A stretch of 38,382 bases of DNA from Chryseobacterium gleum (GTDB lineage Bacteria; Bacteroidota; Bacteroidia; Flavobacteriales_D; Sanyastnellaceae): NCBI GenBank assembly GCA_945881835.1, contig CAMCVP010000018.1, forward strand, positions 1 to 38,382, read 5' to 3'. Positions 8,372-17,334 of this stretch are shown in pieces; within the stretch, counting starts at the first letter, position 1, and each line of letters starts with the position of its first letter. Made by a program: the position numbers and the translations under genes. The notes beneath the pieces were generated by a model that was given only the letters and a program-made list of their open reading frames with translations, was not told the origin of the DNA and did not search any database.

Positions 8372-11300
8372 ATGAAATCACTTTACACGCTTTTCCTTAC
8401 AGCAATTATTGCGATATTCTCTTTCAACTTCGCGTTGGCGAATGATACTTTTTTCATTGAGAATAAGGGGCAAGTAAAAAATGAAAAAGGCCAGTTAGAC
8501 CAGTCGGTGTTGTTTACTTACACGACTTCTGAAGTGGATGTGTTTATTCGAAAGAGCGGATTAACCTATCAATTCAAGCGCTATGATAGCGAGGGTGTGC
8601 ACGCTGAGCGCGTCGATGTTAATTGGAAGGGAGCCTCTGAAAGCGCCGTTGCACAAGGATTGCAAAAGGCTGCATATACAGAGAATTATTTTGTAGATGG
8701 AAAAACGAATTCATCACGCGCATTCCAAGAGGTTTTTATTTCGAATGTTTATCCGGGTGTTGATTGGAGAATGTACATCACGGAAAACGGATTGAAGTAT
8801 GAATTCATTGCTGAAAGTGCAGCAGCAGCGAAGCAAATTAAATTGCAAGTTGAAGGTGCAGAGGAATTGAAAAAAAGCGCAAATGGCAGCCTCCTAATTA
8901 AAGGTGAAATGGGGCAAGTGAGCGACGGAAAGCCAGTTTATTTCAACCAAGGGAAAGAAATTGATGGAAATTTTATTTTGAATGAAAACACCATTCAATT
9001 TGAAATTCCTTCGCACACCAAGGGTGAGTTAGTATTAGATCCGGAAGTTATTTGGTCGTCGTATTATGGAGGAACAGGGCTCGACGATTCACGTGGAATT
9101 TTCACCGATGCAAATGGAGATTATTATTTAACAGGAGCCACCAATTCAACCACTTTGATTTCTTATTTGGGTTATCAAGGATTGTTGGGTGGAAGCAATG
9201 ACGTTTATGTTGTGAAGTTCAACGCCTTGAATCAACGCTTGTGGGCGACGTATTACGGAAGAACAGGAAATGATGTTGGAAACGACATTGTTGTTGATAC
9301 TTACGGTGGAATTTACGTTGCGGGAAGCACGAGTTCTATGTCGGCATTTGCTTCAGCGAGTCAGCAGACTGTATACGGCGGTGGCCCACGTGATGGATTT
9401 GTTTTGAAGTTGTTTCCAGACGGAACCTTGGAATGGTGCTCTTACTACGGCGGAAGTGGCGACGAGCAGTTAACAGCATTGTCTGTAGGATTTCAAGGCG
9501 AAGTTTATTTCATCGGCGAAACGAGTTCAACAGACTTGATTACGCTTGATCCATTGCAAGTTGCATTCGGTGGTGGCGCAAGTGATTTTTATTTAGGCAC
9601 GATTGATCCGGGTGGATTCCTTTTGCGCTACACCTATTTTGGTGGAAGCGGTGCTGAATTGTCAGGAGATTTAACGGCGACGAATGACTTCAATTTATAT
9701 TTTACCGGAACAACAAGTTCTTCTGCAGGAATGGCTAATGGCGGAGCGCAGAACACGTTCGGCGGAGGTGCATACGATGGTTTCTTCGCGAAAATAAATA
9801 GCGGGAATATGATTGAATGGGCGTCTTACATTGGCGGGCCAAGTGAAGATCGCGCTGAGGCTATTCATGTTGCTGCAGATCGTTTGTATGTGGTGGGAAA
9901 ATCTGGATCTATTAACGGAATCTCTACACCAGGTGCTGCGCAAGTGTTTAACGGTGGAGGAAGTTTCGATGGTTATTTAGCCTCTTATACCATTGATGGA
10001 ACGGTGAATTGGAAAACCTATTACGGTGGTTCTGGAAACGAATCGCTTTGGGGTGTGGCAACGGATGCAGCGGGAAGTGTTTTCATTACCGGAAATTCAA
10101 CCTCTTCAAATTTGGGAGATAACGGTTTTCAGAATGCTAATGGAGGGTTGAATGATATTGTCTTCGCTGGATATTCCATAGACGGTGTTCGTTATTGGAG
10201 TTCTTATTTAGGCGGAAGTGCAGACGAGTCGGTGAGTGACCTTGTGATGAATGCCAATCAAGAAATGTTTTTTGCTGGAAGTTCAGCATCTTCGGATCTG
10301 GCTGTTGGCGGCTACGAGTCCACGAACAACGGTGGCGGTGAAGCCTTTTTCGGGAAATTGAAAAATTGTGATTATCCGTATTTAACAGTACATATCACAG
10401 GAGATACTATTTTCTGTGAAGGAAAATCGGCCATTTTGTGCGCTGGGGGTGCTGATCATTTCCTTTGGTCAACCGGAGACACCACTGCGGCAATAGAAGT
10501 AGATGAAGCGATGACGGTATACTTAATTGGCACAACCACTCCTGGCTGTAGCACAAGATCTGATGATTACACCTTCACTGTTCTTCCGCAACCAATGATT
10601 ACAATTACCGCAGATGGACCACTCACGTTTTGTGGCGATGTGTCTGTAAATCTTACCGCTTCGGGTGGAATTGGCTATGAATGGAACAGCGGTCCAACAA
10701 ACGAGACCATTACTGTTAACGAATCTGGAAATTACGCCTGCACGGGTATTAATGAATATGGATGTGAAGGAAGTAGCAATCAATTGAGCGTCGAGGTTTT
10801 CGAGTTACCAGAAGTGGCGATGGGTATTTCAACCGATAGTATTTGTATATCTGCTGATCCTGTTGGAATAGTTGGTTTGCCCTTAGGAGGAACTTATGTT
10901 GGTGATGGAATAGTTGGAAGTACTATTGACCCGACTATTGCAGGTGGCGGCGCACACCAGGTTTATTACACCTACACAGATGCCAATGGATGCAGCAATA
11001 GTTCTGAAGTGTTCGACTACTTCGTATTATTTGAACCAACAGTTCTCTTCCTTTCTCAAGACACCGTTATGGCTGGAGACCCTCCAGTAGAGATGACTGG
11101 AATTCCAACCGGAGGTTACTATACTGGCTTTGGCGTAAGTGGAAACTTGTTTTATCCGGAATTGGTTGCCCCTGGCTTTTACCAAATTACCTATAATTAT
11201 GTAGACGACAACGGTTGCACAAATAGAGACACACAGGTCATTTATGTTTGTTGTGTTGGAATTGACGAATCTGCCGCTGCCGAACCGAAGTTGTATCCTA

Positions 11301-11512
11301 ATCCGACGGAAGGAGTCTTAAATTTCACTTTAGGAACTCATTCTGCTACTTCATATCGCGTTTATGATCTTTCAGGAAGGGTGGTTCAGCAAGAAAATCT
11401 TTTTGCCGAGCAAAATTCTTTCAATGTTTCTAATTTGGCAAATGGCCAGTATTTACTGAGGTTTGAGGGCGAAGATGTCTTCACTCCAATCCCATTTTCC
11501 GTATCGAAATAA
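8372..11512 (+). CDS. Large SBBP-repeat protein with T9SS type A sorting domain
   Basis: Predicted secreted or surface protein of 1046 residues. Residues 1-23 are a Sec signal peptide ending in FALA. An N-terminal domain opening with FIENKGQ, as in many SBBP proteins, is followed (about 225-660) by roughly eight 50-60-residue beta-propeller (SBBP) repeats. Each repeat shows the pattern W.(S/T)Y.GG...D...... followed by G.(I/V)Y..G.(T/S)SS. Two or three Ig/PKD-like modules follow (about 670-950), the first two with SprB-like cysteine pairs. The C-terminus (about 972-1046) is a T9SS type A sorting domain with LYPNPTEG, YDLSGR and LANGQYLLRF. The real function is unknown; adhesion is a common guess for such proteins. 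An A/T-only hairpin (about 11511-11530) overlaps the stop and may end transcription. Confidence 0.9.
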   Translation: MKSLYTLFLTAIIAIFSFNFALANDTFFIENKGQVKNEKGQLDQSVLFTYTTSEVDVFIRKSGLTYQFKRYDSEGVHAERVDVNWKGASESAVAQGLQKAAYTENYFVDGKTNSSRAFQEVFISNVYPGVDWRMYITENGLKYEFIAESAAAAKQIKLQVEGAEELKKSANGSLLIKGEMGQVSDGKPVYFNQGKEIDGNFILNENTIQFEIPSHTKGELVLDPEVIWSSYYGGTGLDDSRGIFTDANGDYYLTGATNSTTLISYLGYQGLLGGSNDVYVVKFNALNQRLWATYYGRTGNDVGNDIVVDTYGGIYVAGSTSSMSAFASASQQTVYGGGPRDGFVLKLFPDGTLEWCSYYGGSGDEQLTALSVGFQGEVYFIGETSSTDLITLDPLQVAFGGGASDFYLGTIDPGGFLLRYTYFGGSGAELSGDLTATNDFNLYFTGTTSSSAGMANGGAQNTFGGGAYDGFFAKINSGNMIEWASYIGGPSEDRAEAIHVAADRLYVVGKSGSINGISTPGAAQVFNGGGSFDGYLASYTIDGTVNWKTYYGGSGNESLWGVATDAAGSVFITGNSTSSNLGDNGFQNANGGLNDIVFAGYSIDGVRYWSSYLGGSADESVSDLVMNANQEMFFAGSSASSDLAVGGYESTNNGGGEAFFGKLKNCDYPYLTVHITGDTIFCEGKSAILCAGGADHFLWSTGDTTAAIEVDEAMTVYLIGTTTPGCSTRSDDYTFTVLPQPMITITADGPLTFCGDVSVNLTASGGIGYEWNSGPTNETITVNESGNYACTGINEYGCEGSSNQLSVEVFELPEVAMGISTDSICISADPVGIVGLPLGGTYVGDGIVGSTIDPTIAGGGAHQVYYTYTDANGCSNSSEVFDYFVLFEPTVLFLSQDTVMAGDPPVEMTGIPTGGYYTGFGVSGNLFYPELVAPGFYQITYNYVDDNGCTNRDTQVIYVCCVGIDESAAAEPKLYPNPTEGVLNFTLGTHSATSYRVYDLSGRVVQQENLFAEQNSFNVSNLANGQYLLRFEGEDVFTPIPFSVSK

Positions 11513-11589
11513 AAAAATTGAATTTTTTTTGAGAGAAGTGTAACCTTTTCTGGTCGATAGGGGTAAAAGAAGCATAACCTATTTGACCT

Positions 11590-12081
11590 ATGAAAAACGC
11601 TATCACAATCTCCATCTTCGCAACGGTTCTTTCTCTAAGCCTTGTTTCTTGTCAGAAAGAATTCTATATGCCAACGGCACCTGTAATTGTTGCCGATACT
11701 ACTTCTACTGTATCAAACAATGAAGAGACTGCACCAACGGCTGTTTTAGGTGAAGATGTAGCAAAATTGAATTTCGTATGGCTTCAACTGGAAGGAGCAA
11801 ACGCAAACCTTCAAGGGGTTAAGATTGAAATTGCAGACAAGAATGGTGAAGTAGTGTTTTCAGCAATTGATGTTATGGCTGCTGGTGATGATATGTTCCA
11901 GTGGTTTCCTGGAATCACCCTACAATCAGACGTGTACACATTCACAATGAAATCAGCATCTGGCAACGTATTGAGTGTTTCAACTCTAAATATAGCAGAC
12001 GCATTCCAACAAGACGAATACATTCATCAAGTAGACGGAGCGAAATTCTTCCTTCAGTTGACTTGGGAAAAGGCATTATAA
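11590..12081 (+). CDS. Predicted lipoprotein, function unknown
   Basis: The 163-residue protein begins with a lipoprotein signal peptide. The lipobox LVSC puts the acylated cysteine at residue 21, followed by QKEF. The mature part contains KLNFVWLQLEGANANLQGVKIEI and YTFTMKSASGNVLSVS, a pattern suggesting a small beta-sandwich. I do not recognise the family. It lies 77 bases after the SBBP-repeat gene on the same strand and is closed by a strong terminator, so it may be monocistronic or a read-through partner. Codon use matches its neighbours. Confidence 0.78.
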   Translation: MKNAITISIFATVLSLSLVSCQKEFYMPTAPVIVADTTSTVSNNEETAPTAVLGEDVAKLNFVWLQLEGANANLQGVKIEIADKNGEVVFSAIDVMAAGDDMFQWFPGITLQSDVYTFTMKSASGNVLSVSTLNIADAFQQDEYIHQVDGAKFFLQLTWEKAL

Positions 12082-12113
12082 ATATAAGTTTAGGTTAGTT
12101 AGGTATGAAATGA

Positions 12114-12137
12114 CCCCTTCTCTTGAAGGGGTTTTTC
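12114..12137 (+). terminator. Rho-independent terminator after the lipoprotein gene
   Basis: Perfect 7-bp stem CCCCTTC / GAAGGGG (12114-12120, 12125-12131) with a TCTT loop and a TTTTT tail, 32 bases after the stop codon. Confidence 0.88.
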
Positions 12138-12171
12138 ATGAAATAAATATTGCAGTTGGTGTACCTAAACC

Positions 12172-12197
12172 GGCTGCTTGTGTCTAAATTAGCAGCC
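12172..12197. promoter_or_regulatory. Inverted repeat just before the hybrid kinase start
   Basis: Perfect 7-bp dyad GGCTGCT (12172-12178) and AGCAGCC (12191-12197) with a 12-base loop, ending two bases before the ATG at 12200. The loop and right arm contain TAAATTAG (12185-12192), a near-match to the -7 element. It could be an operator or a hairpin covering the start codon. Confidence 0.45.
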
Positions 12198-12199
12198 CC

Positions 12200-14179
12200 A
12201 TGACCCAAGAAGAAGAAATTAAGTATCTACGCCAACGCGTTGCAGAGTTGGAACAATCTTCTGGAACAACAGAGAGGCTCATCGTTAATCGTGAAGCTAA
12301 GTTTAAGGGGATTATTGATAATTTTCGTTTAGGTCTTTTGGAAGTTGCCCCGAACGGGACTGTTATTCACGCAAACGAGTCGTTTTGCGAAATGAGTGGT
12401 TTTAGTTGTGAAGAATTAATTGGAAAAGACGGGGGCGAAATACTACTCGATGAAATTGAACGTGAGCGCATGAAGTTGAGGAATGCTTCGCGCATTGAAG
12501 GTGAAGAGGATGTTTATGAATTACGAGTTTTCAATAAATCGAGAGAAACCCGTTATTGGTTAGTGAGTGCTGCTCCTCTACTGGGAGATGATGGCAACGT
12601 TCACGGATCCATAGGAATTCATTGGGACATTACCCACTTGAAGGAAATGGAATTTGAATTGAAAGATGCCAAGCGTAAAGCAGAAGAATCTTCAAGAGCA
12701 AAGGCCATGTTCTTGGCCAATATGAGTCATGAGATACGCACACCTCTAAACGGAATTGTGGGTATGGCTGAGCAGTTGGCACAATCTCAACTCGATGCTG
12801 ATCAGCGATACTTCACTGATATTATGCGTTCTGCATCTTCCACATTGCTTTCGATTATTAACGATGTTTTAGATATTTCGAAAATCGAATCGGGAAAATT
12901 TAGTATTGAAACAATACCATTTAGTCTGAATAAAACGATTCGCCAAACCCTCAGCATTTTCGAGGAAAAAGCGAAACATGCCGATATATCTCTTGATATT
13001 GAATTGATGGACGACAGAGGAACTATACACCTCGGAGATCCACATCGATTGAGTCAAGTTCTGTTCAATATCGTTGGAAACGCTATCAAGTTTACTCATT
13101 CTGGTTATGTCCGAGTTACATCTCAATTGACTCGAGGGGAGAACGATGTTTGTTCGGTTTCTTTCACTGTAGAGGATACTGGAGTGGGAATGGATTTGAC
13201 TTATTTAGCGAAGGTGTTTGAAGCCTTTTCCCAAGAGGATGCGAGTATTACAAGGAAGTTTGGTGGAAGTGGTTTGGGATTAAGCATTGCGCGCAGTATC
13301 GTCCAAATTATGGGAGGAACCATTCAAATTGAAAGTGAAAAGGGCAAAGGAACATTGGTTTCTATTCGTATACCCATGCGAATTTCCAACGATAAAACGA
13401 AACAAGAAATAGTTGAAATGACAGACCTACAAAAATCTCTAAAAGGAGTTCGTGTATTGGCCGTAGAAGACAATGAGTTGAATAGAATGGTGCTGCAGGT
13501 GATTTTAAAGAAGTGTGAAGTAATAGTGTCAATGGCGCACAATGGTCAAGAGGCCATAGATATGATTAAGGAAAATGAATTTGATATTGTCTTAATGGAT
13601 GTTCAGATGCCCATTATGGATGGGCTGGAAGCCACAAAATACATTCGCGAAGAATTGAAATTAATGATTCCAATAATTGGATTGAGCGCAAATGCAATGC
13701 GTGAAGAGGTGGAAATATGCAAGCAAGCCGGAATGAACGATTACTTGGTGAAGCCATATTCAGAGCGTTCATTGGTGGAGGTTATGAAAAATTGGACTTT
13801 AAAAGAAGAAATTGTTGATTTATTTCAGGAAATAGAAAGTGTTGAATCGTTGGATTTATCTATGTTGAAAAAATATGTGGGGAATGATGATAGTGTTATG
13901 GGGGAAGTTGTGCGTGGCTATCTCGAGCACCTTCCACCGCAGTTAGATCGATTGGAATTGGCTTTAGTTGGTTCAGATGTCCTGGCGCTTCGCCATGAAC
14001 TTCACCAATTGAAGGCGAGCATGGAAATTATTGGTGTCCGTCCAGAAGGTTTATCTTTTGCAGGCATTTCCAACGAACTTAAAAATGAAGGGCTATCTAC
14101 CCTTGCCAAATCGGCTATTTCTTCTGTTATTTCGAAGGGAAAAAATGCAATTCAGTCTTTACGAGCCCTGATAATGTAG
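12200..14179 (+). CDS. Hybrid sensor histidine kinase (PAS-HisKA-HATPase-REC-Hpt)
   Basis: Cytoplasmic phosphorelay kinase of 659 residues with no membrane segment. Order: a short coiled coil (1-30), PAS domain (about 35-150), HisKA with phospho-accepting H177 in FLANMSHEIRTPLNG, and HATPase_c with N box NIVGNAIKF (290-298), G1 DTGVG and GGSGLGL. A receiver domain (417-532) has D467 in LMDVQMPIMDG and K518. The C-terminal Hpt domain (about 550-655) has H602 in HELHQLKAS. All residues needed for a four-step relay in one protein are present. It lies 71 bases before a REC-phosphatase gene that probably belongs to the same pathway. The signal sensed by the PAS domain is unknown. Confidence 0.93.
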   Translation: MTQEEEIKYLRQRVAELEQSSGTTERLIVNREAKFKGIIDNFRLGLLEVAPNGTVIHANESFCEMSGFSCEELIGKDGGEILLDEIERERMKLRNASRIEGEEDVYELRVFNKSRETRYWLVSAAPLLGDDGNVHGSIGIHWDITHLKEMEFELKDAKRKAEESSRAKAMFLANMSHEIRTPLNGIVGMAEQLAQSQLDADQRYFTDIMRSASSTLLSIINDVLDISKIESGKFSIETIPFSLNKTIRQTLSIFEEKAKHADISLDIELMDDRGTIHLGDPHRLSQVLFNIVGNAIKFTHSGYVRVTSQLTRGENDVCSVSFTVEDTGVGMDLTYLAKVFEAFSQEDASITRKFGGSGLGLSIARSIVQIMGGTIQIESEKGKGTLVSIRIPMRISNDKTKQEIVEMTDLQKSLKGVRVLAVEDNELNRMVLQVILKKCEVIVSMAHNGQEAIDMIKENEFDIVLMDVQMPIMDGLEATKYIREELKLMIPIIGLSANAMREEVEICKQAGMNDYLVKPYSERSLVEVMKNWTLKEEIVDLFQEIESVESLDLSMLKKYVGNDDSVMGEVVRGYLEHLPPQLDRLELALVGSDVLALRHELHQLKASMEIIGVRPEGLSFAGISNELKNEGLSTLAKSAISSVISKGKNAIQSLRALIM

Positions 14180-14250
14180 ATGAGTATATTCGATTGTAAT
14201 GCACGGATATCTTGAAATATAGATTAATCTTGCATTGAAAATTTGAATCA

Positions 14251-15504
14251 GTGGTAAAAGGTAAGAGATATGTAATTCTTGTAGACGACGAAGCCATTAT
14301 TTTGAGCGTCTTGTCGTTGCATGTAAAAAGTTTTTTACCCGAAGGAATTGAATTGCTCACAGCTAATTCTGGCGAAAGTGCATTGGAAAAATTAACGCCA
14401 TTGCTGAAAGATGGAGGTGAATTGTTGTGCGTTATTAGCGATTACATGATGTCACCAATGCGTGGAAGCGAACTTCTAGGACATCTTGAGGTGCTAGCCC
14501 CTTCCAGCAAAAAAATAATGCTCACCGGTCAGGCCGACTTGCAAGCAGTTTCGGAAGTATTGAATAAGGCGAGACTATTTAGATATATTGAAAAACCTTG
14601 GGAGCCTAAGGATTTGGAACTTACCGTTCTTGAGGCCATTAACATGTATGATAACGAAACTGAACTTGCAAGAAGAACGCAAGAGTTGGAGATATTACAC
14701 AAAGAACTGGAACAAAAGGTTATCGACAGAACAGCGGAACTCAATCAGAAGAACGAAGAACTTCGTCAGGGCTTGCAGTATGCGCGATTTGTTCAAGAAT
14801 GTTTTTTACCAAATCATACCGATGCATGGGACGTCTTGCCGAATTTCCATGTATTTAGCACTTCAGCAGAAGCTGTTTCAGGAGACTTCTATTGGTACAA
14901 GAATTTGGGACACTCTGTGCTAATTGCGCAGGGAGACTGCACGGGACATGGATTAGCAGGGGCCTTGTTAACGGTACTTGTGAGTGACTTACTTTCGGAA
15001 AAGACGAGTGCAACGCACGATAAGGTGAATGTTAGAGAAGTTGTGGCAGATACGGTTTTCGATCTAAAGAAGAGATTAAGAAGAGACGTGCAATATTCCG
15101 ACATGGTTGCGGGTTTTGATTTAGCGCTAATGCACATAGATTTAAATTCAGGTGATGCTGAATGGGGAAGTTTGAATTCAAATCTCATGTTGGTGAAAGA
15201 AGACAACAAGGTTGAAATTATTTCTAAATCGAAAGGTTTTTTACATTTGGATCTTGAGCAAACAGAAATTGCCGGAGGCAGATTAAATCTCAGAGGAAAA
15301 CGCGTTGTTATGTGTTCCGATGGACTTTATGATCAGATTGGAGAAGTGTCTAACAAACGATTGCGCATGGGGGGACTCATTCAGTGGATTGAAGACGGAC
15401 AGGTTTTTTCGGAAAACAAATGCAGCATCGACGAGTTGTTTGCGGCTTGGAAAGGAACACAAGAGCAGACAGACGACGCCACTTGGGTGAGTTTTCAGCT
15501 CTAA
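14251..15504 (+). CDS. Response regulator with SpoIIE/RsbU-type PP2C phosphatase domain
   Basis: The 417-residue protein has an N-terminal receiver domain (about 6-130; acidic pair D12-D13, phospho-acceptor D64 in ISDYMM, T92, K115), a long coiled-coil linker (about 135-175), and a C-terminal PP2C/SpoIIE serine phosphatase domain. Metal-binding motifs are SGDFYW (D212), GDCTGHGLAGAL (D229), CSDGLYDQ and the final DDATW. Such proteins usually control partner-switching (anti-sigma antagonist) pathways. The start is a GTG at 14251; the in-frame stop at 14236 leaves no other start. The preceding hybrid kinase is the likely phosphodonor. No anti-sigma or STAS gene is in the window. Confidence 0.92.
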   Translation: MVKGKRYVILVDDEAIILSVLSLHVKSFLPEGIELLTANSGESALEKLTPLLKDGGELLCVISDYMMSPMRGSELLGHLEVLAPSSKKIMLTGQADLQAVSEVLNKARLFRYIEKPWEPKDLELTVLEAINMYDNETELARRTQELEILHKELEQKVIDRTAELNQKNEELRQGLQYARFVQECFLPNHTDAWDVLPNFHVFSTSAEAVSGDFYWYKNLGHSVLIAQGDCTGHGLAGALLTVLVSDLLSEKTSATHDKVNVREVVADTVFDLKKRLRRDVQYSDMVAGFDLALMHIDLNSGDAEWGSLNSNLMLVKEDNKVEIISKSKGFLHLDLEQTEIAGGRLNLRGKRVVMCSDGLYDQIGEVSNKRLRMGGLIQWIEDGQVFSENKCSIDELFAAWKGTQEQTDDATWVSFQL

Positions 15505-15530
15505 GATGAAAACAAGATATTGGCAACTTG

Positions 15531-15554
15531 TCAAAAGGACCAACTCCTTTTTGA
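15531..15554 (+). terminator. Terminator after the REC-phosphatase gene
   Basis: Nine-base stem with one extra T (15531-15539 with 15545-15554) around a CCAAC loop. The right arm contains the T run. It lies 27 bases after the stop codon. Confidence 0.6.
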
Positions 15555-15584
15555 ACACCACACTATTTTTTGAAGGGACTCAAT

Positions 15585-15592
15585 TACATTTG
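15585..15592 (+). promoter_or_regulatory. -7 element of the thyA-folA promoter
   Basis: Perfect TACATTTG, four bases before the thyA ATG (15597), implying a leaderless transcript. No TTG at the usual distance was found. Confidence 0.5.
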
Positions 15593-15596
15593 AAGC

Positions 15597-16391
15597 ATGA
15601 AGCAGTATCATGAATTGTTACAACACCTGCTAGATCATGGTGTGAAGAAAGAGGACCGAACCGGAACCGGAACCTATAGTGTTTTCGGACATCAGATGCG
15701 TTTTAATTTGGCCGAAGGATTTCCGCTTATGACAACGAAGAAGCTTCACACACGAAGTATTTTTCATGAGTTGTTGTGGTTTCTAAAGGGCGACACGAAC
15801 ATTGCTTACTTAAAAGAAAACGGTGTTTCTATTTGGGACGAATGGGCCGATGAAAATGGAAACCTTGGTCCTGTATATGGCTACCAATGGCGCTCTTGGC
15901 CTAACCCAGACGGGACTTCAACCGATCAGATTGTTAATTTGGTAAACGGATTAAAAAACAATCCGAACAGCCGCAGACACATTGTTTCTGCTTGGAATCC
16001 TTCATTCATTGAGGAAATGGCACTTCCGCCGTGTCATTGTTTATTTCAATTTTATGTGGCTGAAGGAAAATTGAGTTGTCAACTTTACCAAAGAAGCTGT
16101 GATACATTTTTAGGTGTTCCTTTCAACATAGCTTCATACGCGTTGTTGGTTCACATGATAGCGCAAGTATGCGATTTGGAAGTTGGTGATTTTGTTTGGA
16201 CAGGTGGTGACGTGCATTTGTACTCGAACCACGTTGAACAAGCGAAGCTTCAATTGACACGCGAGCACCGCGCTCTTCCAACATTGAAATTGAATCCGAA
16301 TGTGAAAGATCTTTTCGCATTCACCATTGATGATATTTCAATCGAGAATTACGATCCACATCCACACATTAAAGCTGCTGTAGCTGTCTAA
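15597..16391 (+). CDS. thyA: Thymidylate synthase
   Basis: Makes dTMP from dUMP using methylene-tetrahydrofolate, in the cytoplasm. At 264 residues it is the same size as E. coli ThyA. The nucleophile is C146 in [18 protein letters not shown] (21-26) is the phosphate-binding loop, and [11 protein letters not shown] and [20 protein letters not shown] hold the dUMP-binding residues. The C-terminal valine ends the family's closing segment. The folA ATG overlaps its stop codon by one base, a common pairing because ThyA produces the dihydrofolate that FolA reduces. Confidence 0.98.
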   Translation: MKQYHELLQHLLDHGVKKEDRTGTGTYSVFGHQMRFNLAEGFPLMTTKKLHTRSIFHELLWFLKGDTNIAYLKENGVSIWDEWADENGNLGPVYGYQWRSWPNPDGTSTDQIVNLVNGLKNNPNSRRHIVSAWNPSFIEEMALPPCHCLFQFYVAEGKLSCQLYQRSCDTFLGVPFNIASYALLVHMIAQVCDLEVGDFVWTGGDVHLYSNHVEQAKLQLTREHRALPTLKLNPNVKDLFAFTIDDISIENYDPHPHIKAAVAV

Positions 16392-16900
16392 TGGAAATAT
16401 CATTAATAGCAGCCATGGGCTTGAATCGTGAGATTGGTAAAGACAACGATTTAATGTGGCATCTTCCGAACGATATGAAGTTCTTCAAGGATACAACGAA
16501 GGGCCATCACATTATCATGGGAAGAAAAAACTACGAGAGTATTCCCCTCGCATTTCGTCCGTTTAAAAATCGTGTGAACATTGTTTTGTCTCGAGACAAA
16601 AATTACGATGCTCCAGGTTGTGTGGTATTCGACGAGTTAAGCCGTGCATTGGGCTTTGCGCGTGAAGGCGGCGAATCAGAGGCTTTCGTTATTGGAGGTG
16701 AACAAATCTATACGTGGGCACTTCGCGAAGGCTTCGTTCAGCATATTTATCTAACGCATATTGAAGGTGAATTTCCTGGCGCACATGCGCATTTCCCTGA
16801 GTTCGATGCGAGTTTGTATACGCGTGAGTTAATCTTGGAACAAGAGGTTGACGAGAAGCATAAGTTTGCGTTTAAGACATACAAGTACACCTTGGTGTAA
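16391..16900 (+). CDS. folA: Dihydrofolate reductase
   Basis: Reduces dihydrofolate with NADPH to regenerate the cofactor used by ThyA. The 169 residues show IAAMGLNREIGKDNDLMWHLPNDMK (the Met20 loop region, starting near residue 6), the GRKNYESIP segment that binds the cofactor phosphate, NIVLSRD, and VIGGEQIYTWAL. It is translationally coupled to thyA (TAATG). The stop codon TAA overlaps the first AAGAT word of the downstream hairpin array, so the array starts exactly at the gene end. Confidence 0.97.
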   Translation: MEISLIAAMGLNREIGKDNDLMWHLPNDMKFFKDTTKGHHIIMGRKNYESIPLAFRPFKNRVNIVLSRDKNYDAPGCVVFDELSRALGFAREGGESEAFVIGGEQIYTWALREGFVQHIYLTHIEGEFPGAHAHFPEFDASLYTRELILEQEVDEKHKFAFKTYKYTLV

Positions 16901-16997
16901 GATTCTTCGAAAGATGTATGCACAAGATGCTACGCAAGATTCTACGAAAGAAATTTACGCGAAGCGTTCTTGCTTGCATCTTATGAAAGATCTTCGA
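16899..16997. repeat. Mini-hairpin array 1 (constant word AAGAT)
   Basis: Fills the gap between the convergent folA and MmcQ/YjbR genes. AAGAT occurs at 16899, 16911, 16924 and 16936 (and AAGAA at 16948). The words alternate with small palindromes: TC-TTC-GA (16904), GT-ATGC-AC (16916), GC-TAC-GC (16929) and TC-TAC-GA (16941). After CGC-GAA-GCG (16958-16966) the word appears inverted, as TTCTT (16967) and ATCTT (16978), with GC-TT-GC between. A second TC-TTC-GA lies at 16991. The alternation is seen directly; the function is unknown. It may serve as a bidirectional terminator, since no conventional one is visible. Confidence 0.75.
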
Positions 16998-16998
16998 A

Positions 16999-17334
16999 TT
17001 ATCGTTTTTTTGATTTCGGTTTAACCAGGTCGAAGCTGTGTTGAACAAGCTCTTTCAACAATTTATCGGGGACGTCGCTGTTGGGAATGACAAGGTTCCA
17101 ATGCTTCTTGTTGGTGTGATAGCCGGGCTGAATGCCGTTGTACTCTTCACGAAGCTCTATGGCGCGTTCAGGGTCGCATTTGAGGTTGATTCCTTTCTCG
17201 AATTCATCGAGATCAACCATGGCGAAGATTTTGTTTTCAATTCGAAAGACAAGCGAACTTTCGTCGAAGGGTAAATCAGAGGTAATGTCTTCGCTTATAG
17301 CTTGACAGGTTTCGAAAAATTCTTCTATGTTCAT
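16999..17334 (-). CDS. MmcQ/YjbR family protein
   Basis: A 111-residue cytoplasmic protein of the MmcQ/YjbR (CyaY-like fold) family, often annotated as DNA-binding, although the molecular role is not settled. Typical features are the N-terminal MNIEEFFETC helix, FRIENKIFAMVDL, NLKCDPERAIELRE, the GYHTNKKHWN motif and the C-terminal LLKELVQHSFDLV. The ATG at 17334 overlaps the stop codon of the PorP/SprF gene (TGATG). A longer frame from TTG at 17352 would intrude into that gene and is less likely. It is the last gene of the minus-strand cluster and ends at array 1. Confidence 0.85.
   Translation of the reverse strand: MNIEEFFETCQAISEDITSDLPFDESSLVFRIENKIFAMVDLDEFEKGINLKCDPERAIELREEYNGIQPGYHTNKKHWNLVIPNSDVPDKLLKELVQHSFDLVKPKSKKR

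Noticed and set aside
11511-11530. Intrinsic terminator after the SBBP-repeat gene
   Set aside because: The hairpin is made only of A-T pairs and overlaps the stop codon; too weak to call separately.
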